A stretch of DNA of 64,000 bases, from contig NZ_BOVK01000024.1 of assembly GCF_018403685.1 (NCBI RefSeq), positions 39,861-103,860 of the forward strand, given 5' to 3'. The DNA is from Xylanibacillus composti (GTDB lineage Bacteria; Bacillota; Bacilli; Paenibacillales; K13). The position numbers and the translations under genes were made by a program. Shown in pieces: positions 34,858-43,726 of this stretch. Positions within the stretch are counted from its first letter, which is position 1, and each line of letters begins with the position of its first letter. The notes under the pieces are model-generated. The model made no database searches and had not been told where the DNA came from. It worked only from the letters and a program-made list of their open reading frames with translations.

Positions 34858-35472
34858 TTATATAAATACTTTTTTTCGTATCATGATTTCTGCCATGCAC
34901 CAACTGATCACCCAGCATAACCATACAGCTATCGTGTAAGAAGTAGCATACGATAATTGCAAGGCATTGTGTGAAATGGCCACAAGGATGTAGATGAACA
35001 TATTGGCAAAGGTAAGAAAGAAGCTTCTTGACATCCAAGAACTATGCTTGAGCACGTTTTTTCTTCTAATATGGATATAGCCTAGAATGGTTGTACCAAA
35101 CCAAAGTGTACTTAAAACGAGAAATCCAATGGTGCTCAACCATCCTCCAGTTGCAAAAAAAGAAACGTAAACACCAGGGATAACATTCAACAAAATAGAC
35201 AGCACATAGACTCGACCATTCCAACGATGAAATGGAACAGATTTTATTCGCAATTTCTTAATCACACCCAAGGGTCCAGTGATTAGGGAGATAATCGCAA
35301 AAATGATGTGGAATCTGATCATAAGCACCCACAACGACTCGTTGGTTAGGGCCGCATCTTTTTTCGCAAGAAAATCCTGAAAAGCGGGATCAACCATGAA
35401 GTTTTTGGATAATGTATGCATGACCCACATGAATGACACGATTAGAAGAACGATTCCCATGTTCTTTTTCAT
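34858..35472 (-). CDS. DUF2306 family membrane protein
   Basis: This 204-residue protein starts at ATG 35472. It has an N-terminal hydrophobic anchor, then HIIFAIISLITGPLGVI, the family-like FHRWNGRVYV segment and four or five more helices; histidines within helices are typical of DUF2306. Its function is unknown. It is divergent from the two-component genes, and shared regulation across the 220-bp gap is possible. It lies tail to tail with the methyltransferase gene. Confidence 0.82.
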   Translation of the reverse strand: MKKNMGIVLLIVSFMWVMHTLSKNFMVDPAFQDFLAKKDAALTNESLWVLMIRFHIIFAIISLITGPLGVIKKLRIKSVPFHRWNGRVYVLSILLNVIPGVYVSFFATGGWLSTIGFLVLSTLWFGTTILGYIHIRRKNVLKHSSWMSRSFFLTFANMFIYILVAISHNALQLSYATSYTIAVWLCWVISWCMAEIMIRKKVFI

Positions 35473-35573
35473 TTATCGCTGTCCTTTCCCTCTTAGATTG
35501 AGATGCATAAACCGCCGATTGTTTCACCATAAAAGAATACCCTCAAAGTGTCTCAAATGATGGTGCAAAAAGG

Positions 35574-35632
35574 TCACAAAACAATCACAATCCATCACAA
35601 TAGAGTGATCATGGTGGAAACAGTGATATACT
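35574..35632 (+). promoter_or_regulatory. Phased direct repeats and promoter of the two-component operon
   Basis: TCACAA occurs at 35574, 35585 and 35595, spaced 11 and 10 bp, so on one face of the helix. A -10 TATACT follows at 35627-35632 with no clear -35. This is the usual look of an OmpR-family activator site and suggests autoregulation by the response regulator. Confidence 0.55.
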
Positions 35633-35695
35633 GAAAGGAGATTGCGCTGGAAGGTCCGTTTCTTTTCACTAACATCGAACGGAAGGTAGGATTTT

Positions 35696-36382
35696 GTGAA
35701 GGAAATACAGACGATTCTAGTTGTAGATGATGACAGAAGCATTGTCGAACTATTAAGAGACTTTTTGGAAAATGACGGTTTCTATGTAAAAACGGCTAAT
35801 GATGCCGATCAAGCGCTGTCCGCACTTAAGAAATTTACAATTGATTGCATAATTCTTGATATCATGATGCCGAACCAGAATGGTTTTGAGCTCTGTCGGC
35901 AGGTACGGGAGGAAAGCAACATTCCTATCCTCTTCCTGAGCGCCCTCAGTGATGATGTAGATAAAATTCGCGGGCTGGCGCTTGGAGGGGATGATTATAT
36001 GGTTAAAACCGCATCTCCGGGAGAGATAATTGCCCGAGTGAAGGCTGTATTGCGACGCGCTGGTTCCCAGAAGGGAGTTAGCAGGAGAGTCTTGCATTAC
36101 GGCGGCCTTGCCTTGGATTTATCCGCAAGAGAAGTATCTGTAGAGGGAAGATGCATCTCGCTTACACCCAAAGAATATGAATTATTGCGACTGTTTGCCG
36201 AGCATCCGCAATTGGTTTTCACATACGGTCAATTACTTGATAAATTTTGGGACGGAATTGGCGATAAACATACTGTCCGCGTCCATATTAGCCGCTTGCG
36301 CGAGAAAATTGAGTCCGATCCAAACGACCCCAAATATATAATCAATGTCTGGGGCATAGGCTACCGTTTTAAAGGAGAATAG
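35696..36382 (+). CDS. OmpR-family response regulator
   Basis: This 228-residue regulator starts at GTG 35696 after GGAAGG. The receiver has the acidic VVDDDRS, the phospho-Asp in IILDIMMPNQNG, the switch LFLSALSDD and the Lys in YMVKTASPGEI. The C-terminal winged helix reads LTPKEYELLRLFAEHPQLVFTY and HTVRVHISRLREKIE. Its kinase gene follows after one base. Targets are unknown beyond probable autoregulation and perhaps the divergent DUF2306 gene. Confidence 0.93.
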   Translation: MKEIQTILVVDDDRSIVELLRDFLENDGFYVKTANDADQALSALKKFTIDCIILDIMMPNQNGFELCRQVREESNIPILFLSALSDDVDKIRGLALGGDDYMVKTASPGEIIARVKAVLRRAGSQKGVSRRVLHYGGLALDLSAREVSVEGRCISLTPKEYELLRLFAEHPQLVFTYGQLLDKFWDGIGDKHTVRVHISRLREKIESDPNDPKYIINVWGIGYRFKGE

Positions 36383-36383
36383 G

Positions 36384-37481
36384 ATGAGATCGATTCGCAT
36401 TCGTACATTTTCTATACTTAGTTTGCTTTTAATCTTGATGTTGCCATGGGTATGTTATGTAGCTGCCCACTTGCTAACAACAGGATCACTCCGTCTCGAT
36501 ATGCATGATTCTCCGGATTCAAGAATGGTCCAGATGATTGCGGCAGTTGCAGGATTGCTGCTTGCTTTTTGCATCATTGGTTATGTAATGCAGCGGTCTA
36601 TTCTCAAACCGCTTGAGAGATTGAGCCAAGCAGTCCGAGAGGTGGCCAAGGGAGATTTGGACGTCGAGTTGCCTGCTTCCCGGATTACTGAAATTACTGA
36701 AGTACGCGATGGATTTAATGTGATGACAGACAGTCTTCAGGAATCGATTCAAAAACAAGTGGAATTAGAAGCAGAACGGCGATTTGTCATTGCTGCAGTC
36801 GCCCATGATTTACGGACACCATTATTTGCCTTGCGTGGTTATTTGGACGGCCTGGAACAGGGAATTGCCGATACGCCGGAAAAGAAATCCAAATATCTGG
36901 CGGTCTGCAAGGAGAAGTCAGCACAATTGGACCGTCTTGTAGAGGACCTTTTTGCATTTGCTAAGACGGAATATGTGGAGATGGACATCAAAGAAAATAT
37001 ATTGGATCTTTCGCATATATTGCAGAAATCGATTAACAGCCTGGCTCTGCTGGCTCGACAGAAGCATATCTCTATCCTGAGCGAGTTCGGTGAAGATAGT
37101 ATAGTCATGGGGGATTCGTATTTATTAGAACGTGCCATGAACAACCTATTGGATAATGCTGTCAGACATACGCCGCACTCTGGTAAGATTGTTGTTCAAT
37201 GCTGCAAGGATGGCAGCAATGTGACCTTTACTGTTCAAGATACAGGGGAAGGTTTCTCATCGGAAGAAATACAACGTGCTTTCGAACCGCTATATCGTGG
37301 TGAATCCTCGAGAAATCGCTCAACCGGAGGAATAGGCTTAGGGTTAACGATTTCAAGAAAGATCATAAGGCAACATAGAGGCGACCTTGTCGTAAGTAAC
37401 CATTCAGAAGGCGGTGCACGGATAAAAGGCTGGATACCAGCTTACTGCTCGAATGCTGGACAATCCTTATTATTAAAATAA
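36384..37481 (+). CDS. Sensor histidine kinase
   Basis: This 365-residue membrane kinase has one helix at the N-terminus, a very short external loop (about 25 residues), a second helix near 50-70 and a HAMP linker. A HisKA domain (VAAVAHDLRTPLFALRGY) and a HATPase domain follow, with the N-box NNLLDNAVRHTP and G-box GEGFSSEEIQ/GGIGLGLTISRK. The tiny external loop suggests it senses a signal in the membrane or through a partner. It pairs with the upstream regulator. Confidence 0.92.
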   Translation: MRSIRIRTFSILSLLLILMLPWVCYVAAHLLTTGSLRLDMHDSPDSRMVQMIAAVAGLLLAFCIIGYVMQRSILKPLERLSQAVREVAKGDLDVELPASRITEITEVRDGFNVMTDSLQESIQKQVELEAERRFVIAAVAHDLRTPLFALRGYLDGLEQGIADTPEKKSKYLAVCKEKSAQLDRLVEDLFAFAKTEYVEMDIKENILDLSHILQKSINSLALLARQKHISILSEFGEDSIVMGDSYLLERAMNNLLDNAVRHTPHSGKIVVQCCKDGSNVTFTVQDTGEGFSSEEIQRAFEPLYRGESSRNRSTGGIGLGLTISRKIIRQHRGDLVVSNHSEGGARIKGWIPAYCSNAGQSLLLK

Positions 37482-37502
37482 ACCTGATGAGAGCATAGAA
37501 AA

Positions 37503-37522
37503 GGGAAGCCGTCAGGCTTCCC
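37503..37522 (-). terminator. Terminator of the oxidase gene
   Basis: GGGAAGCC-N4-GGCTTCCC is a perfect hairpin overlapping the stop codon of the oxidase. On the minus strand TTTTCT follows. It also lies just after the kinase gene on the plus strand but has no T run on that side. Confidence 0.78.
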
Positions 37523-38771
37523 GGATATATTGACGTATAAAGGCGTTGGCAAATTTCCCTGATGGATCATAGCGGTGCACTAGCTTCTGAAAGTCTGGCA
37601 ATTTGGCATACATGGCCTTCAGCTTGCTGGCGGGCATAGTGAACAGCTTCCCCCAATGCGGACGTGCGCCGAACGGCTCGAGTTCAGCTTCGATTAGCGG
37701 CAGGACGGCCCGAACGGCCTCCCAGTCTGCTTTCCAGGTAAAATGGATGCCGACCGTATGCTGTTGGCAGCAGGGGCTCATCCACAGCTCGTCAGCGGCA
37801 ATCGTGCGAATTTCGCTGATGTGCAGCAGCGGGGCAATCTGCGAACGGATGCGGCTGAGAGCGGACAGCGCCGCATAAGCCTGCTCCCGCGGCACGAAAT
37901 ATTCGCTTTGCAGCTCGTCGCCGGCGCTTGGCTGGAATTCGAAGCGGAAGTGCGGCAACCGGTCATGCCAGGCTCCGGGTATGCCCATCTGCGCACTGCA
38001 AGGCTCCGCCTCCATGCCAGGTACGGGATGGACATTGGCCTTCGCCAGCGCGGCCCCCCAGCGCGTAGCTTCTGCCTCTGGCCGGTCCTCGCCGGTCAGC
38101 TTTTCCTTCAGCCAAACTTGGTTGAAGATGGGCTCCCGCCAATCCGTGAACAGGCTGACGCTGTAAGCGCTGGAGAAGATCGCGTCGAAATTGGCTTCAA
38201 GCTGCTCGAGGTGCAGCCGTTCGTATACATGCTGGCGCATCTGGAAGGCGGGTATCAGGTCCAGGGTGAGCTTCGTGACGATGCCAATGGCGCCCAGATT
38301 AACCGCAGCCCCGGCAAAGTCCGGATGGTTGCCGCGAGATAGTGTGACCGTCTCGCCGTCGGCCTTCGCCACTTCCAGCGAAGCGACGACCGTGGCGAGA
38401 TTGCCGTTCTGGTCGCCGGAACCGTGTGTAGCTGTCGCGCAGGCGCCTGCTACCGTAATGTGCGGCAGTGAGGCCAAATTGTGCAGGGCATAGCCTGCCT
38501 GATGCAAGTATTGGCACAACTCCCCATAGCGGATGCCGCCCTCCACGGTGATTTGATGCTTCTCGCGATCCAGGGCGATGATGCGATTCAGCTTCTCCAG
38601 CGAGATGTGGCTGCCGGTGCAATCGGCTATTTCATTGAAGGAATGGCGGCTGCCCAGCGTCTTGATCTGCCCGCTTCGCGCGACCCACTCCTGCACTTGC
38701 TCCACATGCTCCGGGACAAGGCACTCCTTGGCTTGGTAACGGAGGTTGCCCGCCCAGTTTCGATCCTTCAT
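37512..38771 (-). CDS. FAD-linked alditol/sugar-lactone oxidase-like enzyme
   Basis: This 419-residue flavoprotein starts with NWAGNLRYQA, typical of alditol (xylitol/sorbitol) oxidases. The FAD domain has GSRHSFN, where H43 corresponds to the covalent FAD-His of AldO as I recall it, and then HITVAGACATATHGSG and GAIGIVTKLTLDL. The C-terminal catalytic domain ends with ARPHWGKLF, the family substrate-domain motif. Such enzymes oxidise polyols with oxygen, giving hydrogen peroxide. ATG 38771 follows AGGTGA. It starts 27 bases after the FhuF-like gene on the same strand, so it may be iron-regulated with it. A gulono- or arabinono-lactone oxidase is the alternative. Confidence 0.88.
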   Translation of the reverse strand: MKDRNWAGNLRYQAKECLVPEHVEQVQEWVARSGQIKTLGSRHSFNEIADCTGSHISLEKLNRIIALDREKHQITVEGGIRYGELCQYLHQAGYALHNLASLPHITVAGACATATHGSGDQNGNLATVVASLEVAKADGETVTLSRGNHPDFAGAAVNLGAIGIVTKLTLDLIPAFQMRQHVYERLHLEQLEANFDAIFSSAYSVSLFTDWREPIFNQVWLKEKLTGEDRPEAEATRWGAALAKANVHPVPGMEAEPCSAQMGIPGAWHDRLPHFRFEFQPSAGDELQSEYFVPREQAYAALSALSRIRSQIAPLLHISEIRTIAADELWMSPCCQQHTVGIHFTWKADWEAVRAVLPLIEAELEPFGARPHWGKLFTMPASKLKAMYAKLPDFQKLVHRYDPSGKFANAFIRQYIREA

Positions 38772-38798
38772 TCGGGATCACCTCATATATTGGCTTTT

Positions 38799-39563
38799 CT
38801 ATGATTGTAGGACATGGCACGCTTTCGGACAAGACTTGCAGTAGGAACCGCTTGCCATGTAAGTGAGGCAGCAGGTTTGTCGAATGCGAATGAGCTGGTC
38901 GTCTACCTGCCTCTTATCCGTGTAAAACTTGGCAAGCGGCTGCTTTTGCGCGGTGCCGAACAAGCGGAAGTCCGCATGCAGCACATAGTCCAAATCCTCG
39001 CGAACTCTCTTCATCACGTCTTCCGGCAAATCCGAGTGCAAGAGAGTCTCGTACAGCCAGTACAGATAGATCGCTGTATTCTCCCAAAGCACTTGCTTGG
39101 AGATGGAAGCTGTCTCGGAGAGCAGGCTCCACAAGGGATGCAGGTGATCGGCGAATACGGCTTGAATCAGGGTGTCCCGCAGGAGCTCCCGCTCTGCCGC
39201 AGATTCGGGTACAGTGACGGTGTCCGGAACACCCAGTCTGGGAAGCCAGTGCTCCTCGGAGTCGGACGGTTCAAGATACAGCCGGTCACTGTGCAGCTGC
39301 AAGGATTTGTTCCATACGGAGAAGCTATAGAACGCGGGAACGGTCAACAAATAGCCATATCGCTTGGCGAAGATGGATGCGGCTGTGCGCAGATCAGGGG
39401 CTTTCAGCACGTCTTGCGCCTTCGCCAAGAATGGTCTCAGTTCATGCGGACGGAATAAGGAAGCGGCAGCGAGAGACAAGTCGCTCTCTCCCAGTCGCTC
39501 CAACGCTACACGATAATCGGACAGCACTCTTCGTTCGTCCGCTGTTAACGGCATGATCTTCAT
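38799..39563 (-). CDS. FhuF-like siderophore-iron reductase with C-terminal 2Fe-2S motif
   Basis: This 254-residue cytoplasmic protein starts at ATG 39563, six bases after CAGGTGA. The long open frame further upstream crosses the promoter and is not coding. The C-terminus has CC-x10-C-x2-C (CCLTYMASGSYCKSCP), the unusual 2Fe-2S ligand pattern of FhuF, which reduces iron in hydroxamate siderophores. Two Fur-box-like repeats overlap its promoter, which fits an iron-limitation gene. The N-terminal region is typical of divergent Paenibacillus-type FhuF relatives. Confidence 0.87.
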   Translation of the reverse strand: MKIMPLTADERRVLSDYRVALERLGESDLSLAAASLFRPHELRPFLAKAQDVLKAPDLRTAASIFAKRYGYLLTVPAFYSFSVWNKSLQLHSDRLYLEPSDSEEHWLPRLGVPDTVTVPESAAERELLRDTLIQAVFADHLHPLWSLLSETASISKQVLWENTAIYLYWLYETLLHSDLPEDVMKRVREDLDYVLHADFRLFGTAQKQPLAKFYTDKRQVDDQLIRIRQTCCLTYMASGSYCKSCPKACHVLQS

Positions 39564-39638
39564 TCTGTTCACCTGCTTGTGTCGGTCTGTACGGACAATC
39601 CATGCAGCCGTAATCGTTCTGGATAATGCTCTGTATTC

Positions 39639-39688
39639 AAGATAACGCAAATGAGAATCATTGTCAAAGAAATTGAGAATCAGTCTCA
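39639..39688 (-). promoter_or_regulatory. Fur-controlled promoter with two 7-1-7 boxes
   Basis: On the minus strand, TTGACA (39667-39662), a 17-bp spacer and TATCTT (39644-39639) form a good promoter for the FhuF-like gene. Box 1 TGAGAAT-C-ATTGTCA (39652-39666) overlaps the -35 and spacer. Box 2 TGAGAAT-C-AGTCTCA (39674-39688) lies just upstream. Both fit the Fur 7-1-7 consensus. Confidence 0.85.
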
Positions 39689-39863
39689 TTGCATGTCCGC
39701 GACGCATTTCGTTTGCGGCTAAAGCGATGGGGGTGCTGATTAGAGGTTTCTTATGCAGACGGTGATGCATAACGGCGAGCTGCGGCAGTCGGGAGAAACA
39801 GATTGTAGGAAGGGACGCAATTCGATATACTGCAAGCAATACGTATAGGCAAGGAGATTGATG

Positions 39864-40748
39864 ATGAATCTGAAAAGGCTTGAGACATTTATTCGCGTGG
39901 CGGACCATCACCATTTCTCCGAGGCGGCAGAACGGCTGAAGCTGACGCAATCGGCGGTCAGCCGGCAGATCAAGACGCTGGAGGAGGAGTTGGGTCTGCA
40001 GCTGTTCAACCGCAATACGGCGTTTGTGGAGCTTACGTCTGCGGGGCGGGTGGTCTACAAGAAAGCCAGGGAGCTGCTGGGACATTGGGAGCAGTTCCAG
40101 CGGGAGTGCCGCCAGCTGCAGGAGGGCTTATCGGGGCTGCTGCGCATTGGCGCGAGCACGATACCGGCTCTGTACATGCTTCCGAGTGTGGCACAGGCCT
40201 TCCGCAACAAGTATCCGCAGGTGGAATTGTCTATCAGCATGGACGACTCGGCGAGCATTCTGCAGCAGCTGGTAGAGCGACGGATAGACGTTGCGCTGAT
40301 TGGCGACAGCCCCCAAGGTTCAGGACTGGTATCGAAGGTGATCGCAGAAGACCGTCTGGCGCTGATTGGCAGCGATCCCGAGCGCAAGGTGTCCACGCTG
40401 GAGGAGGTCGTGCATGATCCGTTTATTATGAGGGAGAAAGGCTCCGGGACAAGGGAGGCGGCGGACCGGGCGTTGCGCAGCCACGGCCTCGATCCGGAGC
40501 AGCTTCGGACAGTCGCGGAAGTCAACACGACGGAATCGGTCCTTGCCTTAGTGGAGGCAGGGATGGGGCTTTCGCTTGTCTCCTGCTGGGCTGTCGGCAA
40601 CCGGCCCCGCCAGCATGTGCACATATTAATGGAGCTCGCGACGGACCGTTGCTTCTCGACCGTTGCCCTGGCATCGCGCCAGCATGACGCGCTTGTTCAA
40701 TCCTTCATCGCCGAGACGGTGAATACGATTGGCGGCAGCCAGCCTTGA
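39864..40748 (+). CDS. LysR-family transcriptional regulator
   Basis: This 294-residue regulator starts at ATG 39864, seven bases after AAGGAG; TTG 39858 and ATG 39861 are in frame but too close. The HTH (FSEAAERLKLTQSAVSRQIKTLEEELGLQLFNR) and the substrate-binding domain (LRIGASTIPALYMLP, IDVALIGD, GMGLSLVS) are complete. It resembles CysL/CbbR-type LysR proteins. It is divergent from the iron-regulated genes but separated by 175 bp past the Fur boxes, so cross-control is uncertain. Confidence 0.9.
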   Translation: MNLKRLETFIRVADHHHFSEAAERLKLTQSAVSRQIKTLEEELGLQLFNRNTAFVELTSAGRVVYKKARELLGHWEQFQRECRQLQEGLSGLLRIGASTIPALYMLPSVAQAFRNKYPQVELSISMDDSASILQQLVERRIDVALIGDSPQGSGLVSKVIAEDRLALIGSDPERKVSTLEEVVHDPFIMREKGSGTREAADRALRSHGLDPEQLRTVAEVNTTESVLALVEAGMGLSLVSCWAVGNRPRQHVHILMELATDRCFSTVALASRQHDALVQSFIAETVNTIGGSQP

Positions 40749-41230
40749 ACGGGAATCGAGCACAGCTGATAGTTGCAGCGGGTACGCGCCGTTGTCACAC
40801 CGACGGTTCCAGCAACTCATCTCATCATATCTAGCCGCCGTATCCGCACCGCAATTCCAGTGACTAAGCAGCAATCTGCCGCAATCACTAGCCGCATGTC
40901 CTTTGCCATTCATCGCTGGCATGAACGATTATTAGCAGTACTATCAATCATTTAGGGCAGCAAAGTAATGAAAAATGGCGCATACAGCATATAGAGTCGC
41001 ATATATTACCGAATTACCATTCATAGTGGAAGGCAGCGTAAGTAATAATAGTAATAGGGTAATAGATGGATCATTTTCATCGAAAATCCCTCAAAAAGAG
41101 TGAAGTTGCTACCATTAACGAATAGTACGACTGCCAATAATTCCCGTTGCAACGAATTTCAGAACAAGCCGCCTTCGGTGATTTCGGCGCCAAAAGCGAT
41201 ATAGACGGCTTCAACTTTCCACGTATACAA
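40749..41230. other. Long intergenic region without a recognisable gene
   Basis: About 480 bases carry no convincing coding frame on either strand. The left half is GC-rich and the right half (40960-41110) AT-rich with short TAATA runs. No clear promoter or known RNA fold was recognised; a terminator for the importer operon begins at 41231. Confidence 0.5.
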
Positions 41231-41258
41231 GAAGCTGCCTCAGAGATGGGGCAGCTTC
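41231..41258 (-). terminator. Terminator of the PhnCDE-type operon
   Basis: GAAGCTGCC and GGCAGCTTC are perfect 9-bp arms around a 10-nt loop, directly after the last permease gene on the minus strand. The following T run is short. Confidence 0.75.
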
Positions 41259-41264
41259 CAATCT

Positions 41265-42137
41265 TTATTGCATCCACTTGCGAAGTCCGGCGGAAATCAG
41301 ATCGACCGCGAACACGAGCAGCAGATAGCACATCAGGTACAGCGTCAACTCGGTATAGTGGAACCAGCTCATGCTCAGCTTGAACTCGAGTCCCAGACCG
41401 CCCGCGCCAACAAATCCGACAACGATCGTTGTACGGATGATGACCTCCCAGCGGTACAGTATGTACGTCAGGAATCGCGGCAGCACGGCGGGAATGATCC
41501 CGTATACCAATATTTGCGCCTTGGAAGCGCCGGACGAAGCCAGATTGCGGATCGGGCGCATGTCCAGGTCTTCGATCACCTCGGCGCACAGCTTCCCGAG
41601 AATGCCGAAGTTGTGCAGGGCTAAAGCGATGGCCCCAGGCAGCAGACCCGGCTTGAAAAAGAAGATAATCATCATGGCCCAGATAAGCTCGGGAACCGAA
41701 CGGGACACGACATACATGGCCCGGACAAGGCCGTATGCGGCCCGATTATACCATCTTCGCGCAGCCGATTCGCTGCCCCCGGCATATACGCGGGAGGCGG
41801 GAATGACTGTGAGCAGCATGCCGATTGTGGCGAAGCCGATCGCCATCAGGCTCATTTGGAGCGTCTGATAGGTCAGGGCCAGGGCTCGCTTCCAGCTCTC
41901 GATGTCGAGGAAGGCGGGGCTTGCTTCCCCGATTCCTGCCATACCCTTCAGAAACTGGACAGCATAGTGCAGGTTCTTGGCCGAGAATAGCGCAGCGAGA
42001 CTGGCCTGTTCCCCAACGAAGATGTATGCCCACGAAGCTGCGGCAAGGACAAGTGCCAGGTATACCGAGAAGCGGACGAATCCGAACCGTCGGCCGGGCT
42101 TGCGCGCGTCAGGTGTTGCAGGTTGGATGGGCTGCAT
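41265..42137 (-). CDS. phnE: PhnE-type ABC importer permease (second subunit)
   Basis: This 290-residue permease starts at ATG 42137, sharing bases with the stop of the preceding gene (TAATG). It has a hydrophobic N-terminal helix, then the typical PhnE core with a EELWAM-like segment (VPELIWAMMIIFF) and the EAA loop ASSGASKAQILVYGIIPAVLPRFL. With the other permease it should form a heterodimeric channel for an oxyanion or phosphonate. Confidence 0.88.
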   Translation of the reverse strand: MQPIQPATPDARKPGRRFGFVRFSVYLALVLAAASWAYIFVGEQASLAALFSAKNLHYAVQFLKGMAGIGEASPAFLDIESWKRALALTYQTLQMSLMAIGFATIGMLLTVIPASRVYAGGSESAARRWYNRAAYGLVRAMYVVSRSVPELIWAMMIIFFFKPGLLPGAIALALHNFGILGKLCAEVIEDLDMRPIRNLASSGASKAQILVYGIIPAVLPRFLTYILYRWEVIIRTTIVVGFVGAGGLGLEFKLSMSWFHYTELTLYLMCYLLLVFAVDLISAGLRKWMQ

Positions 42138-42931
42138 TATGCCACCAGCCTTTTCCGCAGCTGTTGGCTCCACAAATCCACCAGCACGACAAGACCGATC
42201 AAGAAGAAGAGGAACGTCCACACTTGATCATACCTCAGGTCATGAAGCGAAAGCTGGATTTGAAAGCCAAGTCCGCCTAACCCGATAAAGCTCATAATCG
42301 CGGAAGATCGAATGGCGCATTCGAAGCGGTACATCAAGTAGCTGAGCATGTCCGCCAGAGCAATCGGGAAATATCCGTAGCACAGCAATTGCAGCTTGGA
42401 TGCCCCCGCCGACCGCAAGGCCGAAATGGGTTCATCCGGCACATCCTGCAGCATATCCGCGAAGATGCGCCCGAGAATGCCGCCATAAGGAATCGCAATG
42501 GCGAAAATGCCGGCAAAGGGCGACAGCCCGATTGCCGCTACGAACAGCCATGCCCATACCAGCTCGTGAATCGCCCGCATGAAGCCAAGCACGCTCCGAA
42601 AGCCGACTGTCTGCACAGTGCGTGCGGACCGTCCTGAAGCGAGCACCCCCGAGGCGAATACCCCGAACACGAGTGCGATCACAATGGCCAGCGACATCCC
42701 GGCCACCGCGTATGCCAGCGTCGTCCATGCGGCCGAGAAGGCCAATCGCAGGATCTCTCCGGAAAAATCGGGTTGGATAAGTCCTTGCAGCATCTGGCTC
42801 AACGCAGCCCGGCCGCCCTGGTGGAACAAGCCGGGTCCCCACTGAACCGCGAACAGGCTCCAGATGAAGATGGCTAATAACAGCCCGGTCAATAGATTCT
42901 TTTTGTGGAAATCAAGATACGTTCTGATCAT
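42137..42931 (-). CDS. phnE: PhnE-type ABC importer permease (first subunit)
   Basis: This 264-residue permease starts at ATG 42931, overlapping the ATPase stop by four bases (ATGA). About six helices are visible, with HELVWAWLFVAAIGLSPFAG and the EAA loop LRSAGASKLQLLCYGYFPIALADML. It is encoded between PhnC-type and second PhnE-type genes. Two different PhnE-like permeases are usual in phosphonate/phosphite-type importers. Confidence 0.88.
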   Translation of the reverse strand: MIRTYLDFHKKNLLTGLLLAIFIWSLFAVQWGPGLFHQGGRAALSQMLQGLIQPDFSGEILRLAFSAAWTTLAYAVAGMSLAIVIALVFGVFASGVLASGRSARTVQTVGFRSVLGFMRAIHELVWAWLFVAAIGLSPFAGIFAIAIPYGGILGRIFADMLQDVPDEPISALRSAGASKLQLLCYGYFPIALADMLSYLMYRFECAIRSSAIMSFIGLGGLGFQIQLSLHDLRYDQVWTFLFFLIGLVVLVDLWSQQLRKRLVA

Positions 42932-43695
42932 GAGGCTCCCGTCCCATGAGCGTGCTCCAATTGATAAAGCTCGCTGATGAGCTGATCGGTCACTTGTGCG
43001 GTCGGCAGATCGAAGAATATCCGGCCTTCCTTGATCGCGATCATGCGCTCGAAAAATTGCCGGGCCAGCTCGACGGAATGGAGACTCGACACCAGCGTCA
43101 GGTTCTCTTCCCGCACAAGCCTTACGAGCATGCCGAGCACGTCCTCTGCTCGCGCCGGGTCCAGCGAAGCGATCGGCTCATCGGCCAGAATCGCTTGCGG
43201 ATGCTGCACAAGCAGGCGCGCCAGCGCTACGCGCTGCTGCTCGCCGCCGGACAGGTTGGCCGTCTTGTCATACAGCTTGTCGGCTAACCCGACGCGATGC
43301 AAGGCGTCTGCCGCGATAGGCTTGTCCTGCGGGAACAAGAAAGAGAGCAGGGACTTGCCAAGTCCCCACTCATGCAGCCGTCCTGCAAGCACATTATGAA
43401 TGACAGGCAGAGAGCCGACCAAGTCGAATTGCTGGCGGATCATGCCGACGACCTTCGCCAATTGCTTGCCGGAAGCGTAGCTCTCGGCGGGCTTTCCGGC
43501 AATGCGCAGCGACCCGGCATCAGGCCGGATCGTGCCGGCCAGCATATTCAAGCAAGTGGTCTTGCCGGCGCCGCTAGGTCCGATCAGCGCGACGATCTCG
43601 CCTTTGCGTATGTGCAGATCCAAGGGATGCAGCGTATAGGCTGCCCCGTAGGACTTGCAGACCTGTTCCAGCGCGAACATTTCGGTATCAGGCAT
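42928..43695 (-). CDS. phnC: PhnC-type ABC importer ATPase
   Basis: This 255-residue ATPase has Walker A IGPSGAGKTT, signature NLSGGEQQRVALARLL, Walker B AILADEPIASLDP and the H-loop SSLHSVELARQF, all as in PhnC. It starts at ATG 43695 after GAAGGGG. It energises the two permeases encoded directly downstream. Confidence 0.9.
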   Translation of the reverse strand: MPDTEMFALEQVCKSYGAAYTLHPLDLHIRKGEIVALIGPSGAGKTTCLNMLAGTIRPDAGSLRIAGKPAESYASGKQLAKVVGMIRQQFDLVGSLPVIHNVLAGRLHEWGLGKSLLSFLFPQDKPIAADALHRVGLADKLYDKTANLSGGEQQRVALARLLVQHPQAILADEPIASLDPARAEDVLGMLVRLVREENLTLVSSLHSVELARQFFERMIAIKEGRIFFDLPTAQVTDQLISELYQLEHAHGTGAS

Positions 43696-43726
43696 GGTTT
43701 GTCCCCTTCAGTCTAGTTGTTCCTTC

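Noticed and set aside
37743..38622. Long plus- and minus-strand frames inside the alditol-oxidase-like gene.
   Set aside because: They are frame shadows of a gene with clear family motifs throughout and lack ribosome sites.
39564..40085. Extension of the FhuF-like protein to 428 residues.
   Set aside because: The extension would run through the Fur boxes, the promoter and into the divergent LysR gene. ATG 39563 has a proper ribosome site.
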